Shown: positions 18,028 to 27,091, numbered from the stretch's first letter. The stretch: DNA of 63,997 nt from Halocatena marina (GCF_023276375.1 NZ_JALLPK010000005.1:1-63997), one strand, 5' to 3'. Notes: generated by a model from the letters alone, not told the origin. Program-made: numbers and translations.

Positions 18028-18654
18028 TCAGGGGCAGTTATCGCCATCCTGATTCTGGTCAGTCGAATCAGTGTCACCGGACTCATCGGATGGTGCTGAT
18101 TTCTCACCATCTTCCTCGGTGTCCGTTTCCTCGCTGGTATCTTCGGAGTCATCGGAGTCGGTCTCGTCAGTACCGGAGTCGTCCTGAGATTCATCGTTCC
18201 CTGGTTCGGTCTCTTCGAGTTCGTCCGATTCCGGGGAATAGAGAACGAGGGAGAGATACGCATCCTCTCCATCGATCGTGACCTCTTTTTCCTTGGTACG
18301 CCAGGTTTCGTCGTTAATTTCGCTTGTTCCCGAGGCGGTGTACGTCCCATTCTCGAGTTCGAATTCCGCTTGAATACGAGCAGGATCACCGTTGAGAGGT
18401 ATTGTGGTCTTTGTTTGCTCGCCGACAGTCACCTCTCCACTGACAATCCCAGCGTTACTCGAATCAATGAGAGCAACGGTGAGAGTGTGAGTCTCAGAAT
18501 CGTCTCCAGTAGCGTCTGTTTCATTCGTATCACCCCCCTGAACGATTCCCGTTGCTCCGCTACTGGCTCCGATAGCTGAGATAGCGAGACCCGTTTTGAG
18601 AATGCTTCGCCGCGTGACACTCGGTTCTGCGTCGTCGGTACGGTTCGATAACAT
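18028..18654 (-). CDS. Tat-exported acidic protein of unknown function
   Basis: This 208-residue protein has a twin-arginine signal (VTRRSILKTGLAISAIGASSG, about residues 13-34). A single beta-rich domain follows (residues 50-140, containing HTLTVALIDSSNAG and GTYTASGTSEIND). The last 60 residues are a low-complexity Asp/Glu/Ser/Thr tail. It is exported and probably cell-surface or secreted. I do not recognise the domain; the layout is common among haloarchaeal exported proteins. Confidence 0.7.
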   Translation of the reverse strand: MLSNRTDDAEPSVTRRSILKTGLAISAIGASSGATGIVQGGDTNETDATGDDSETHTLTVALIDSSNAGIVSGEVTVGEQTKTTIPLNGDPARIQAEFELENGTYTASGTSEINDETWRTKEKEVTIDGEDAYLSLVLYSPESDELEETEPGNDESQDDSGTDETDSDDSEDTSEETDTEEDGEKSAPSDESGDTDSTDQNQDGDNCP

Positions 18655-18796
18655 ATATTACACACATGGCTACCAGCGACTTAGGCCACCACTCACGATA
18701 TTAGGTCTTTTGGCGGGGGTTTCAGAGGGAGGAGTCTCTAAAAAATATCCTATGGATGATATGATTGGTTTTTATAATACCTCCACGATGGCTTCT

Positions 18797-19288
18797 ATGA
18801 TGGATTCATTTGAGACGACTAATGGATACGTACGAATTATTGATGATACAATTCAGATAGAAAGTAACTTCTCCTCTAGCATTCGTCGACTATTCAGACA
18901 GAGTAAAATCGTGTTTATCATTACGTTTGGTCCGATCGTCTGGGCACTCATCTCACTCGTGATTGACCATTGGTTGTTTCCGGCTAGTCTTGGATGGTTC
19001 ATTCTCCTCATTTTTTTCATCTCGCTATTTTTCGCACTAAGTATCATCAAGCTAACAGTCATGCTTCCAACAGGAATAACGAATGCTAAGCAGATCTCGG
19101 TTAATAGCGTTGATACTGTTGTATTTTCGGACAAACGACTCCGTCCTACACAGGTCACTATCCACTATGACGATGGTGATGGTACAAAAAAGCGGCAGCT
19201 CAAATTATCGTGGGGATATACCAACGGAGAGATTGAAGCGAGTCGTCGTGTCTTTGAGGTCCACGGTATTGACACAGATCGTACGTAA
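18797..19288 (+). CDS. Small membrane protein, first of two tandem paralogues
   Basis: A TATA box (TTTTTATAAT, 18769-18778) lies about 25 nt before ATGs at 18797 and 18800, so a leaderless start there is favoured over the longer frame opening at 18596. The 163-residue product has a short N-terminal strand region (GYVRIIDDTIQIES), two membrane helices (about residues 40-85) and a soluble C-terminal part (ISVNSVDTVVFSDKRLRPTQVTI). It matches the protein at 19597 in length and layout. The pattern of two helices within a PH-like beta domain suggests a membrane-associated PH-type protein, without a known role. Confidence 0.65.
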   Translation: MMDSFETTNGYVRIIDDTIQIESNFSSSIRRLFRQSKIVFIITFGPIVWALISLVIDHWLFPASLGWFILLIFFISLFFALSIIKLTVMLPTGITNAKQISVNSVDTVVFSDKRLRPTQVTIHYDDGDGTKKRQLKLSWGYTNGEIEASRRVFEVHGIDTDRT

Positions 19289-19335
19289 TAATCCATTTCT
19301 ATTGGAATATACCAACGCCGTCCCTTGTTACGCTC

Positions 19336-19419
19336 ATGCTCCGATTAGGACCGCTTCTTGGCGCAATTAGTCTTGTGACACTCGCTGGATTCCTCTTCCT
19401 CGCTACTGAGAGTCGATAA
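19336..19419 (+). CDS. Possible 27-residue hydrophobic peptide
   Basis: The frame encodes MLRLGPLLGAISLVTLAGFL followed by a short polar end, a single membrane helix. It lies 47 bp after the first paralogue. A similar hydrophobic stretch (ANAGALAGLLFLLAT) ends at 20572 after the second paralogue, but without a clear ATG. The repeated position is suggestive, but evidence for translation is weak. Confidence 0.25.
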   Translation: MLRLGPLLGAISLVTLAGFLFLATESR

Positions 19420-19596
19420 ACGAAATATGTCTATTGGATTATTTGACCGTATCTCGCTGCTCCTACCGAGGAGAACAGCATCGATTCGATGAGTATTGCT
19501 GCGCTGTGAACGATTCGAACAATCTCACAATTCTTCACTCCATCTCAAGTACAAGATACATATAGGACTGTTTAGAAAACCAACTACTCGTGATCC

Positions 19597-20097
19597 ATGA
19601 GATCCATTGAGGTTGGGGCAGGTGTAGTGACGATTACAGACGAGACCATACAGCTTGATCTTGGGCTATTCGGTGGGATAAAACGGTTTCATGAACAAAG
19701 TAAATACATCATCCCAATCCTTATAATCGCAACAATATCGACAGTACATGAAGCAGTGTTTGGTTCATCACCGCTCCGTGAGTTCTCACAATTTGCCATC
19801 ATTCTTGGTATTTTGACCTTCACATTCTATACGCTCGATCGTCTCCTGCCGAGGATTTGGAACAATATCGGGTTGGCAACGGAACTCCGCCGCACGGACG
19901 TCAAGCAGGTCGAGTATACGGCTGGCGGGCGACTGCTCCCCCGAAGACTGCGGATTATTGTTGATGACGGCAAGACAACAGGCGTTCGGCTGGTCTCGTT
20001 ATCCTACCGGCAGCTTGGAGAGCAGCAATTGGCGGATGCAAAACAGGCCTTCGAGGACGCCGGGATCACCATCGTTCCGGCTCCAGAAGAGAACTAG
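19597..20097 (+). CDS. Small membrane protein, second of two tandem paralogues
   Basis: This 166-residue protein aligns along its length with the product of 18797-19288: an N-terminal strand segment (VVTITDETIQLDL), two helices (about 40-85), then a beta-rich part (VKQVEYTAGGRLLPRRLRII) and a final helix ending AFEDAGITIVP. A TATA-like TACATATA lies about 35 bp before the start. The two genes look like a tandem duplication that has since diverged. Function is unknown. Confidence 0.65.
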   Translation: MRSIEVGAGVVTITDETIQLDLGLFGGIKRFHEQSKYIIPILIIATISTVHEAVFGSSPLREFSQFAIILGILTFTFYTLDRLLPRIWNNIGLATELRRTDVKQVEYTAGGRLLPRRLRIIVDDGKTTGVRLVSLSYRQLGEQQLADAKQAFEDAGITIVPAPEEN

Positions 20098-20595
20098 CGG
20101 TCTCTCGTACGACCGCCAACGACTGGGACACTGTGTGTGGATCTCGATTTTGAACAGTCAGAGGGCTCGATCTTCGAACCAGTGTCGGAGATTCAGCAGT
20201 CTCAGACATGAACGACCGTTTCAGAACGGTGGATCTCTGAAACATCCATAAGAGATGATATGATATTCCAATAGCCAAATTACGCCTTAGGTGACAATCA
20301 GCCCTTTCTCAGGGAAACGGTGGTAACCAAGGTCGGCAGTTGGGGACCATCCCTCACTGCACCCATCGAAGAGAATATTGTTGATTCGATAAGCACCACT
20401 GCGCTGTGAACACCTGGGTCGATTCGTCATGCATAGTCCTATGTGGAATTTAGACCACTAATTTACTCTATCAGCTATCGAGTATGAGAAAACCTCTTGA
20501 CTGACTTTAGCATACCGCGAATAGCAAACGCAGGGGCGCTTGCCGGACTTTTATTTTTATTGGCTACATAGCATCAGTCAATAGAATTACACCTC
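20098..20595. other. Intergenic region with a repeated 41-bp element
   Basis: The stretch 20371-20411 matches 19471-19511 at about 31 of 41 positions, with most differences being transitions; the last 11 bases (GCGCTGTGAAC) are identical. The copies are exactly 900 bp apart and follow the two paralogues, so they mark the duplicated unit. A short hydrophobic frame ends at 20572. No other gene is seen. Confidence 0.5.
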
Positions 20596-21597
20596 ATGCC
20601 CAGCAACGACGCGATATATGTCGAGATTCCTATGGATGCGTCCATCCAAGAGGTATGGGAGCCGACGCAGAACCCCAACCTTCACCAGCGATGGGACCTT
20701 CGCTTCTCCGAGATTGAGTACCTCCCACGCGACTCCGGAGAGTCTCAGCAATTCACCTACTCTACTGGTATTGGCGCGTTCGCTGTCGAGGGGGTCGGTG
20801 AGTCCGTCGCGGATGCGACTCCTACCGATCACGAACCCACCTCCGCACTCCAATTTTGGAGCGACGATCCGAAGTCACTCATCGAACATGGACGGGGGTA
20901 CTGGCGATACGTACCTAGTGAAGAAGAGCTTCGATTCATCACCGAATACAATTACGACACTCGGTTCGGCGTACTCGGCCGCTTGGTCGACCGTCTCGCC
21001 TTCCGACCGCTCATCGGTTGGGCAACAGCATGGGGCTTCGACGCGCTTCGGCTGTGGGTCGAGGACGACCTCCCGCCCGAGGTCACGACCCGAAACGCCG
21101 CAATTCACGCACTCTCCCGGGTCACGCTCGCGTTCGTCTGGATTTTCCTTGGTCTCGTCCCGAAGCTCTTGGTCAGGCATCCAACCGAGCGCGCGCTCAC
21201 GGCGGCGACTGTCCCAGCCAGTCTCGTTGATCCGGCGCTGACCGCCCTCGGTAGTGCAGAGATCGGGTTCGGTCTCTTCTTGTTACTGTCGTGGCGGTGG
21301 CGCTGGCCACTGGTACTCTCGGCGATCCTGCCACCAGTTCTCACCTTCGGTGCGCTCGCTGCAAGACCGGGAGTCTTCGTTGGTCCGTTCAGTCCGCTCG
21401 TTTCTACCCTTGCGCTGATGGTACTGGCGCTAACGGGCTATCTTGCTGGTGCGGCGATGCCGACCGCGCGCAACTGCTTGAGAACACGTCCCCAGCGGGA
21501 GTCCCGCGACAACCGAGAAACGACCGAGGAGAATGGGCCAGCCGCGATCGAAGAGTCGAATATCGGAGAGACGACGGGAGCGGAACCGACTGAATGA
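20596..21597 (+). CDS. SRPBCC domain fused to a DoxX-like membrane domain
   Basis: This 333-residue protein begins with an SRPBCC/polyketide cyclase-like domain (about 1-150; IYVEIPMDASIQEVWEPTQ is the typical first strand and helix). It continues into four membrane helices of the DoxX-like type (about 170-285), and a charged tail. SRPBCC domains bind hydrophobic ligands; DoxX proteins are small membrane proteins often tied to redox functions. It overlaps the following DUF4166 gene by 4 bp, so the pair is an operon, and this pairing is known in other prokaryotes. The ligand is unknown. Confidence 0.85.
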   Translation: MPSNDAIYVEIPMDASIQEVWEPTQNPNLHQRWDLRFSEIEYLPRDSGESQQFTYSTGIGAFAVEGVGESVADATPTDHEPTSALQFWSDDPKSLIEHGRGYWRYVPSEEELRFITEYNYDTRFGVLGRLVDRLAFRPLIGWATAWGFDALRLWVEDDLPPEVTTRNAAIHALSRVTLAFVWIFLGLVPKLLVRHPTERALTAATVPASLVDPALTALGSAEIGFGLFLLLSWRWRWPLVLSAILPPVLTFGALAARPGVFVGPFSPLVSTLALMVLALTGYLAGAAMPTARNCLRTRPQRESRDNRETTEENGPAAIEESNIGETTGAEPTE

Positions 21598-22265
21598 CCT
21601 CAGTCTACGAGCGAGCGCTTGGCAAGGACTTCGAGCATCTTCATCCCCGGCTCCGCGAACGCTACGGCTTCGACAGCACCGACAGGATGATCTGTGTCGG
21701 GACAGGCCGTATGGAGCGGATCGATAACAACGCGCTTGCCCGCCCTGTACTGACGGTACTTGCCCCTAGGGACCTCCCATTTCCTGAAACTGGGCAGGAC
21801 ATTCCGCTTACTATCCGTACTTACGCAGTTGAGAACCGTAGCCGCGAAGAGATTGTCTTTCGTCGATCCTTCGACGTACGGGATGACTCGCCACGCCGGT
21901 TCGACGCGCGGATGAGTTACGACCCGGGCCGCGAGTGCATCGTCGACGCACTCGGCCGCGGCGGACGACTCGTTTCTGAACTGCACCCGTCGGTCACTGA
22001 CGGCGGCGGACTGTACATCGGTTCAGGCCGTCAGTACGTTCGCACTCCCGCGGGTACCATCCGCATCCCCGAGCCGCTCCGTGCTGAAGTCGGTGTCTAC
22101 GAACGATACGACGAGGGCGCAGAGCGGTTCCGCATCCGGGTAACCGTTACTAATCGGCTACTTGGGTTCGTCTTCGGCTACGCAGGCCACTTTACGATTG
22201 AGTGGAGAGACTGCGCATCCGTTCCAACAGCTGTTCGCCACGTGGGTGGTGGGAGCATACCGTGA
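21594..22265 (+). CDS. DUF4166 domain protein
   Basis: This 223-residue protein starts TSVYERALGKDFEHLHPRLRERYG, the characteristic opening of DUF4166, followed by the all-beta region with FRRSFDVRDDSPRRFDARM. In other organisms the domain is found alone or fused to saccharopine dehydrogenase-like or DoxX proteins. Its biochemical role is unknown. The start overlaps the SRPBCC-DoxX stop (ATGA), and its own stop overlaps the next GTG start, so all three are read from one message. Confidence 0.85.
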   Translation: MTSVYERALGKDFEHLHPRLRERYGFDSTDRMICVGTGRMERIDNNALARPVLTVLAPRDLPFPETGQDIPLTIRTYAVENRSREEIVFRRSFDVRDDSPRRFDARMSYDPGRECIVDALGRGGRLVSELHPSVTDGGGLYIGSGRQYVRTPAGTIRIPEPLRAEVGVYERYDEGAERFRIRVTVTNRLLGFVFGYAGHFTIEWRDCASVPTAVRHVGGGSIP

Positions 22266-22441
22266 CCACGCTGTTTGAGCGGGCCCCCGGTAATGAGTGG
22301 TCAGATCTCCATTCGGCAATCCGCGAGCGGCACGACCTAATATTCGAGTATTACGAGTTATTCGACCTCGGCGAAAACAGGGTGACGAACGCGACATCCC
22401 ACGTGCTCAAGCGAGTTCCGCTCGCGGGAAAGAGTGGATGA
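22262..22441 (+). pseudogene. Truncated second DUF4166-like gene
   Basis: A GTG start at 22262 overlaps the previous stop. The 59-residue frame begins MTTLFERAPGNEWSDLHSAIRERH, closely resembling the first residues of the DUF4166 protein just upstream, then loses similarity and stops. It is best read as a decayed duplicate kept in the operon, although a short functional peptide cannot be excluded. Confidence 0.55.
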
Positions 22442-22454
22442 CTGAGTTTCCTAT

Positions 22455-22673
22455 GTGATCTATTCGGCCACACCTATCTGGGGAGGGGACAACAATGCAC
22501 CAGGAACGGATTCTCCCTTTGAATATCCTCAGGCCATCAATTATGAGGGAACGGCGTATGACTATGGTCTTGACGAGACTAAATATGCAGATAATGTTGA
22601 CGTGTTCCGATTCAACGGCTACGTAGCGGTGCCTGACACGACCGGTACTTCGTATACTGTGGAAGACTTGTAA
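22455..22673 (+). CDS. Short frame of unknown status
   Basis: From a GTG at 22455 the frame gives 72 residues rich in Tyr, Asp and Asn (GGDNNAPGTDSPFEYPQAIN). It has no signal and no domain I recognise. It follows the truncated DUF4166 copy by 13 bp and precedes a hairpin at 22689-22724, so it may be the last piece of the operon or a remnant of a longer gene. Confidence 0.3.
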   Translation: MIYSATPIWGGDNNAPGTDSPFEYPQAINYEGTAYDYGLDETKYADNVDVFRFNGYVAVPDTTGTSYTVEDL

Positions 22674-22688
22674 AGACGTATCTGTCAC

Positions 22689-22724
22689 TACTAGCAGACT
22701 CGGACCGGTTGGTCCTCTGCTAGT
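22689..22724 (+). terminator. Hairpin after the SRPBCC-DUF4166 operon
   Basis: ACTAGCAGA and TCTGCTAGT form a perfect 9-bp inverted repeat around an 18-nt loop. Its position right after the last frame suggests transcription end or mRNA protection. There is no T-run after it. Confidence 0.45.
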
Positions 22725-23383
22725 TCACGTCGCGAACGTTCTCTTACCGTAAGGATTCGGGAGTGAGCAATCACGTAGTCAGGAGTTCGGAACGATAGTC
22801 TGTATGCGTGAGACGCGCGGCTATCCGTGGCAGACGTCTATCCACGGGGGCTGTCGTATATTCTGATACAACCGACATTCTGATGGCAATTGGCGGGTGG
22901 TGGCACCGAAAACGACCGTTCTGAGGGATTGGATGAGATCAAAGTGGTGGTCAGTGTCCGACTTGACAGGAGTCTCAGACATTCCATGAACCACGTAGCG
23001 GTCCCTATGAGTGGATGAATAGTCGTCCCTGCGAGGACGGCATCCAAAAGTGATCATCTCTTGCTCACCGTAGCGTGAGAACGATCCTCTGAGTGAGATG
23101 CCGCCACACACTGGCAAAGTGAGGGTGACCACGTTCATGAGGGGTCGTGTGATGGCGGCCTACTAACTTGCAACTCGATTAATCGTCGCCCAATCGGCAA
23201 CAAGCGACGGCCACCAACGGGGGTGCAAAAGTCGTTCGGGAACATGTAAGCCTGATTTGATCACGATCGTAGCGATCTATCACTCTCGGTCGGGAGGAGT
23301 CGCCCCGACCAAGGAGGCCCTCTGCTGCTCGCTGCTGCACTCTGAACACCATCTTTATTGTACCGCATGCGTAATACAAGCGT
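22725..23383. other. Intergenic region upstream of the toxin-antitoxin pair
   Basis: No gene is recognised. A strong inverted repeat (GGTCGGG...CCCGACC) lies near 23288-23310. A TATA-like CTTTATTGT at 23351-23359 lies about 26-32 bp before the antitoxin ATG and is followed by the palindrome GCATGC, a possible operator for autoregulation. Confidence 0.4.
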
Positions 23384-23641
23384 ATGGCAAAAGCTGATAC
23401 AGACACCGAGAACATCAACATTCGCCTTACAGCCAAACTCCTTGAGGATCTTGACGACACCTGGCAGGATCGGGGATTCAATAGTCGATCGGAGTTCATT
23501 CGGCAGGCGATCCGGGACTCCGTCCACCAGACGCAACTCTCACCAGCAGCACTCCAAGCGCTCCTCGAAAGCAGCCAGCAAGCCCGCCGCGGCGAGTTTG
23601 TCTCAAGCGACGAGATTCGCGAGGAGTTCCTGAATGAATGA
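23384..23641 (+). CDS. Ribbon-helix-helix antitoxin
   Basis: This 85-residue protein has the ribbon-helix-helix fold of the CopG/ParD type: a strand NINIRLTAKLLEDLDDTW, then a helix pair with SRSEFIRQAIRDSV (about residues 8-48). The acidic C-terminus should wrap the toxin. Its stop overlaps the toxin start by 8 bp, the usual arrangement of a type II toxin-antitoxin operon. The protein should bind its own promoter and neutralise the toxin. It probably stabilises the plasmid. Confidence 0.85.
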   Translation: MAKADTDTENINIRLTAKLLEDLDDTWQDRGFNSRSEFIRQAIRDSVHQTQLSPAALQALLESSQQARRGEFVSSDEIREEFLNE

Positions 23642-23918
23642 TGCGGAGGACTGGGACTATCGGCTGACGCCACGCGCTCGGGATGATCTCCGTGCCCTTG
23701 ATGCCGACATCGCTGAGCGTATCGTCCACAAACTTGACGATGTCGTCTCCTCGGAATTTCGCGCCCCGCCGGACTGGCTCGAACCACTTCAGGGGACTGA
23801 ATACCAGAAACTCGTCATCGGCGATTATCGCACCCTCTTACTCGTGCGCTACATTGAGCACATGCTTGAGGTCCACCACGTGGGAGACCGGCGCAACATC
23901 TACGATCGCGTGCTGTGA
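23634..23918 (+). CDS. RelE/ParE family toxin
   Basis: This 94-residue protein shows the RelE/ParE layout: YRLTPRARDDLRALDADIAERI forms the first strand and helices, then KLVIGDYRTLLLVR and the final HHVGDRRNIYDRV. The GDYR and GDRR-x-x-Y segments match the RelE core. It is co-translated with the antitoxin upstream. RelE toxins cut mRNA on the ribosome while ParE toxins poison gyrase; sequence alone does not separate these. It is intact and normal in length. Confidence 0.85.
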   Translation: MNDAEDWDYRLTPRARDDLRALDADIAERIVHKLDDVVSSEFRAPPDWLEPLQGTEYQKLVIGDYRTLLLVRYIEHMLEVHHVGDRRNIYDRVL

Positions 23919-24308
23919 GAACAACGTCCTCGCACTCACTAGTAGATTAGTCACATTTGAGACCTTTCCCTGCGGTTCCTTTCCAGTATTGTGGAAGGAA
24001 TCCGATCCTCGACGAATCGGCGCGAATTGCGAATATTTCCCAGAAACAGGCCTTATAGAATCTATTTGATTGCAAAGTCGGGTTATGGATCTCGGAACAA
24101 TCAAATCGATTGTGCGCTGTCTCTCGGTTCCTCAGAGAAAATGTCTCCCGAAGAATGTTACCAAGAACGTACTTCACAAGATACTCTGAAGAGAGTAGGA
24201 ACGCCGAACAGCGACAACACAACCGCCACGATCGCGAGAAGAACAAAGACGGATCCCACTCGGATAAGCAATCCTCATGCCACTGACTGGTGAGTGTGTA
24301 GAGGTTTG
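23919..24308. other. Intergenic region, nothing recognised
   Basis: This stretch lies between the toxin gene and the convergent membrane protein gene. Frames on both strands have no recognisable family and no clear promoter is seen. Confidence 0.3.
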
Positions 24309-24923
24309 TCACACGTCATAGCTCGATTGTTCTCTTATCTCTTGCCAGGTCGAGATCGTGGTTTCGAATGCACTTGCCCAAAGGATGAACGCACAACCGA
24401 CACCAACAATCGTCTCTCTGAGAGCAACAGACCCCCCCGCGTTGAGGGTTACGTGAACGGGCAGTCCGAGTGAGATCACCCCAACAAGGCACATTGCACC
24501 GCCAATCGCTACGAACCGATGCGCATCGAACGCGTGGACGAGTCCGAAGAAATGGAGTCCGACAATAATTGCTATAACCGATATGAGAGCGTCCTCACCA
24601 CCGATCGTTCTCAAAATGACACCCGCAATCGGAAACGCAAGCACCATGAGCAGGACCGAGATTCCGTAGGCACGGGTCCGAAATGGATTGGCTATGTTCT
24701 CGCTGTCTGCCAATGGAAGCCGTCTCGCAAGACGGACGAAGCCGAAAGCGATGGCGAACAATGTAAGAGAAATAATACAAATAAGACCAAGCCCCAGAAG
24801 TTCGAACGGTGGTGGCAAGCCAGCGGTACCAGTGAATCCCCAGAACAACCCGAAGATAGCGGCAATGATAGTGGTGAACGCTATTCCCCGAACGGATTGG
24901 GATGACGGGGTGACGGTCGGCAT
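24309..24923 (-). CDS. Six-helix membrane protein of unknown function
   Basis: This 204-residue protein has about six membrane segments with short loops. A charged loop (RRLPLADSENIANPFRTRAYG, about residues 66-87) follows the second helix. There is no signal or known motif. It is a single gene with an ATG at 24921-24923. Start and length look natural; the protein could be a small transporter or sensor, but nothing visible decides this. Confidence 0.65.
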   Translation of the reverse strand: MPTVTPSSQSVRGIAFTTIIAAIFGLFWGFTGTAGLPPPFELLGLGLICIISLTLFAIAFGFVRLARRLPLADSENIANPFRTRAYGISVLLMVLAFPIAGVILRTIGGEDALISVIAIIVGLHFFGLVHAFDAHRFVAIGGAMCLVGVISLGLPVHVTLNAGGSVALRETIVGVGCAFILWASAFETTISTWQEIREQSSYDV

Positions 24924-25235
24924 GAGTATGACAGTACCATCAGACCTGTGATAAACTTTAATGGGAAAGTGATACTATCTGTAAGCAATGGCGTGCCATC
25001 GCCACCGTGCTCGTGATCGTACTGATACTCGGTGGCTTTTTTCTACTCAGTCGACGAGTGACACAAGGAAATTAGAATAGAAAAATACCAAGTAGCGAGA
25101 ACACAGCGCTTAGCACTGCAAGGACGCCGAGGGCGAGACAGCCCCGTATCAGTAACTCGGTTATCGTAGGCTAGTGGTGAGATTCTGACCTTCCGTCAAG
25201 ATTATCGAATCACGTCGCAAACGGAGGCCTGTAAG
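24924..25235. other. Intergenic region with a possible broken membrane peptide
   Basis: On the plus strand (24988-25074) the frame IATVLVIVLILGGFFLLSRR is a clear single membrane helix but lacks an in-frame start. On the minus strand (25078-25165) GCLALGVLAVLSAVFSLLGIF also lacks a start. Both look like relics of small membrane protein genes. Confidence 0.3.
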
Positions 25236-25439
25236 TTAGTGGCGTTTTACCTGAATTGCCCCCATCGCGGCTCCGATCAAAATGCCGTAGATGATTCCGA
25301 GTCCCACATCACCCATTACCGCGCCGATTGCGACGCCAACCGCCACCCCGATTCCCATCCATAGTCCCGTCGACGTTATGTCAGTCTCATTATCTCCGGC
25401 AACAGGCACGTCTCCGCCGTCTTCCGAGTGGCGTGTCAT
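25236..25439 (-). CDS. Small glycine-zipper membrane protein
   Basis: This 67-residue protein has a polar acidic N-terminus (about 26 residues) followed by two hydrophobic segments rich in Gly and Ala (MGIGVAVGVAIGAVMGDVG and GIIYGILIGAAMGAIQV). The G-x3-G spacing is a glycine zipper, which lets helices pack in membranes. Similar small proteins are frequent in haloarchaea, sometimes annotated bacteriocin-like; the function is unknown. A second such gene lies at 26193. Confidence 0.65.
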   Translation of the reverse strand: MTRHSEDGGDVPVAGDNETDITSTGLWMGIGVAVGVAIGAVMGDVGLGIIYGILIGAAMGAIQVKRH

Positions 25440-26192
25440 GTTACGTAATGGGCCGCTACGGAGAAATGACTGCCGTCCTCTGTGAGCAACGGCTAGTTCG
25501 AGCGAACGAGATCACGCATCGTCATCAGCACTAAGTCGCCACCAGACAGCCCGTCTGGCGATCTCTCGGCTGGTGATTCGGCCATCCTCGGCCAGACGCT
25601 CCAACGTTCGATGCGCTATTGAGGCCGAGTAATCGACCTCGCGGACAACCCGATCGCGACTGCGGTGATCTGACAGAGAGGATCACCCGACAAAGCTTAT
25701 GCCGCTCCGGCGGGCACGAGCATTTGGTTGTCCGTTCACGGGACTGGACAACAAGTGGATAGATGGTTCTCATCCACTCAATAGCACACAACCGGTTTCG
25801 ATGCCCATTCTGAATCACCGGGTATCACTCATCCACTCCACCCGATTGCGCGAGGAATCGAACACGCACATTGCCAATGAACTGGCTACGCACACGGGCT
25901 GTCATTGGTGGCAATTGCACTACGTGCGTGCTCGAGCGCAATCGGTGATTTCGCATACATCAATAGAGGGCACGGCTACCGAAAGCATTTATTCACGTTG
26001 ATCTACGTCTACCCAGTCACTTCCTTGGCAGAGAGCACGTGGAGAAGGTCCGTGGCAATACCCACTCTTTACCATCAGATCAACCCTCAATATTCTCCCG
26101 AATATATTAAATTCCGATTCCAGAATGCATACAGAAAATTCACGCGCCAGTAGATCTCTGGGTTTATTTTACTAAACGTCCAAAGACAGCAC
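25440..26192. other. Region with an HTH remnant and no other clear gene
   Basis: Apart from the minus-strand HTH remnant at 25512-25680, no protein-like frame was recognised. An AT-rich part at 26080-26190 should hold the promoter of the glycine-zipper gene that starts at 26193. Confidence 0.35.
25512..25680 (-). pseudogene. Remnant of a winged-helix regulator
   Basis: The minus-strand frame reads RVVREVDYSASIAHRTLERL, then AEDGRITSREIARRAVWWRL and stops at 25512. This is the end of a winged-helix domain, with the recognition helix and wing ending in the common haloarchaeal A-V-W-W. The N-terminal part is missing and the frame is closed upstream by a stop without a proper start. Confidence 0.5.
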
Positions 26193-26387
26193 GTGTCTGA
26201 CGAAGAAGCCGGCCAGATAGATTCGAATAAGATGGCTCTAGGGATTGCGTTCGGACCGCTACTCGGATTTGCTCTCGGGCTTGCACTGAATAACATTGGG
26301 ATAGGTATTGCGGTTGGTATGGGTCTTGGTACTGCGGTTGGTATGGGTCTCGGTACCATTCTCGGTGTAGTGTGGGGCCTAACGTAG
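26193..26387 (+). CDS. Small glycine-zipper membrane protein
   Basis: A GTG start at 26193 gives 64 residues: a short polar start (SDEEAGQIDSNKMA) then two hydrophobic segments with repeated Gly (GIAFGPLLGFALGLAL and GIGIAVGMGLGTAVGMGLG). Within the second, GMGLGTAV is repeated in tandem. It resembles the product at 25236 in size and helix type. Function is unknown. Confidence 0.6.
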   Translation: MSDEEAGQIDSNKMALGIAFGPLLGFALGLALNNIGIGIAVGMGLGTAVGMGLGTILGVVWGLT

Positions 26388-26569
26388 TGAACGACCACGC
26401 GTGAACTTGGACAGTTAATATTCTCGTATACGAACTCCGCGTTGCGTCGATCATCGTACCACATCCGGCACCGTCGCTGAAATGCGCGCCAGGAAGCTCC
26501 CCGGTATCCCTTGACTTCACACCGCACTGCATCCCGCCGAAGTTTCACTCCTTCCTCGCGCGTGATCGG

Positions 26570-27010
26570 CTACAAGCGACCGCTACCAACGTATGCGAGA
26601 CCGAGGCTACCAAGAAGAACGAAGCTGCTAAATACGATCTCTGGAAGTGAGAAAATCTGCTCACCGAATGCTCCGACAGCTACAAGAGTGACAGCGACTG
26701 TTGTTGGGAACGGATTCGCAGCCAATTGTTGGATAAAGACTCGGAGTGACCAGTATATCATATCCACATTCGACGTGAGAACAGTTCTGAGTGGCAGATT
26801 CCCATCCGGGTTCTCTGTCAGAGTGAGACTCTCGAGTTCTTCGAGGGAGGTAGTCACGATCTCACCAGTGTATGCCCGTCGTTCGTCAACATCAGCTACA
26901 CGGAGCAACGTTACCGTCGCCTCACCGTCCCTCCCGACGACGCGGTATATGCCGTCTGGAACGTCGAAACCCTCTGATTTGAAGTGTTCGTACAGCTTGG
27001 GATGATTCAT
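26570..27010 (-). CDS. Membrane protein with N-terminal soluble domain
   Basis: From the ATG at 27008-27010 the protein has 146 residues. The first 85 are soluble and beta-rich (GIYRVVGRDGEATVTLLRVAD and EELESLTLTENPDGN), then two membrane helices follow (about 95-140). I do not recognise the family. An alternative ATG lies one codon upstream. It is followed on the same strand, with a gap, by nothing clear, and preceded by another membrane protein gene at 27092. Confidence 0.6.
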   Translation of the reverse strand: MNHPKLYEHFKSEGFDVPDGIYRVVGRDGEATVTLLRVADVDERRAYTGEIVTTSLEELESLTLTENPDGNLPLRTVLTSNVDMIYWSLRVFIQQLAANPFPTTVAVTLVAVGAFGEQIFSLPEIVFSSFVLLGSLGLAYVGSGRL

Positions 27011-27091
27011 CATCGAACGTAGACGACGGTCACTCTTAGTGATAGACTATTGTGATAGTAGTTCCCAGCCGCGACAGTCAGAACGAGATTG

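Noticed and set aside
26087..26548. A 153-residue minus-strand frame
   Set aside because: Half of it is antisense to the glycine-zipper gene at 26193 and repeats its composition; only the first 50 residues look protein-like, not enough to call.
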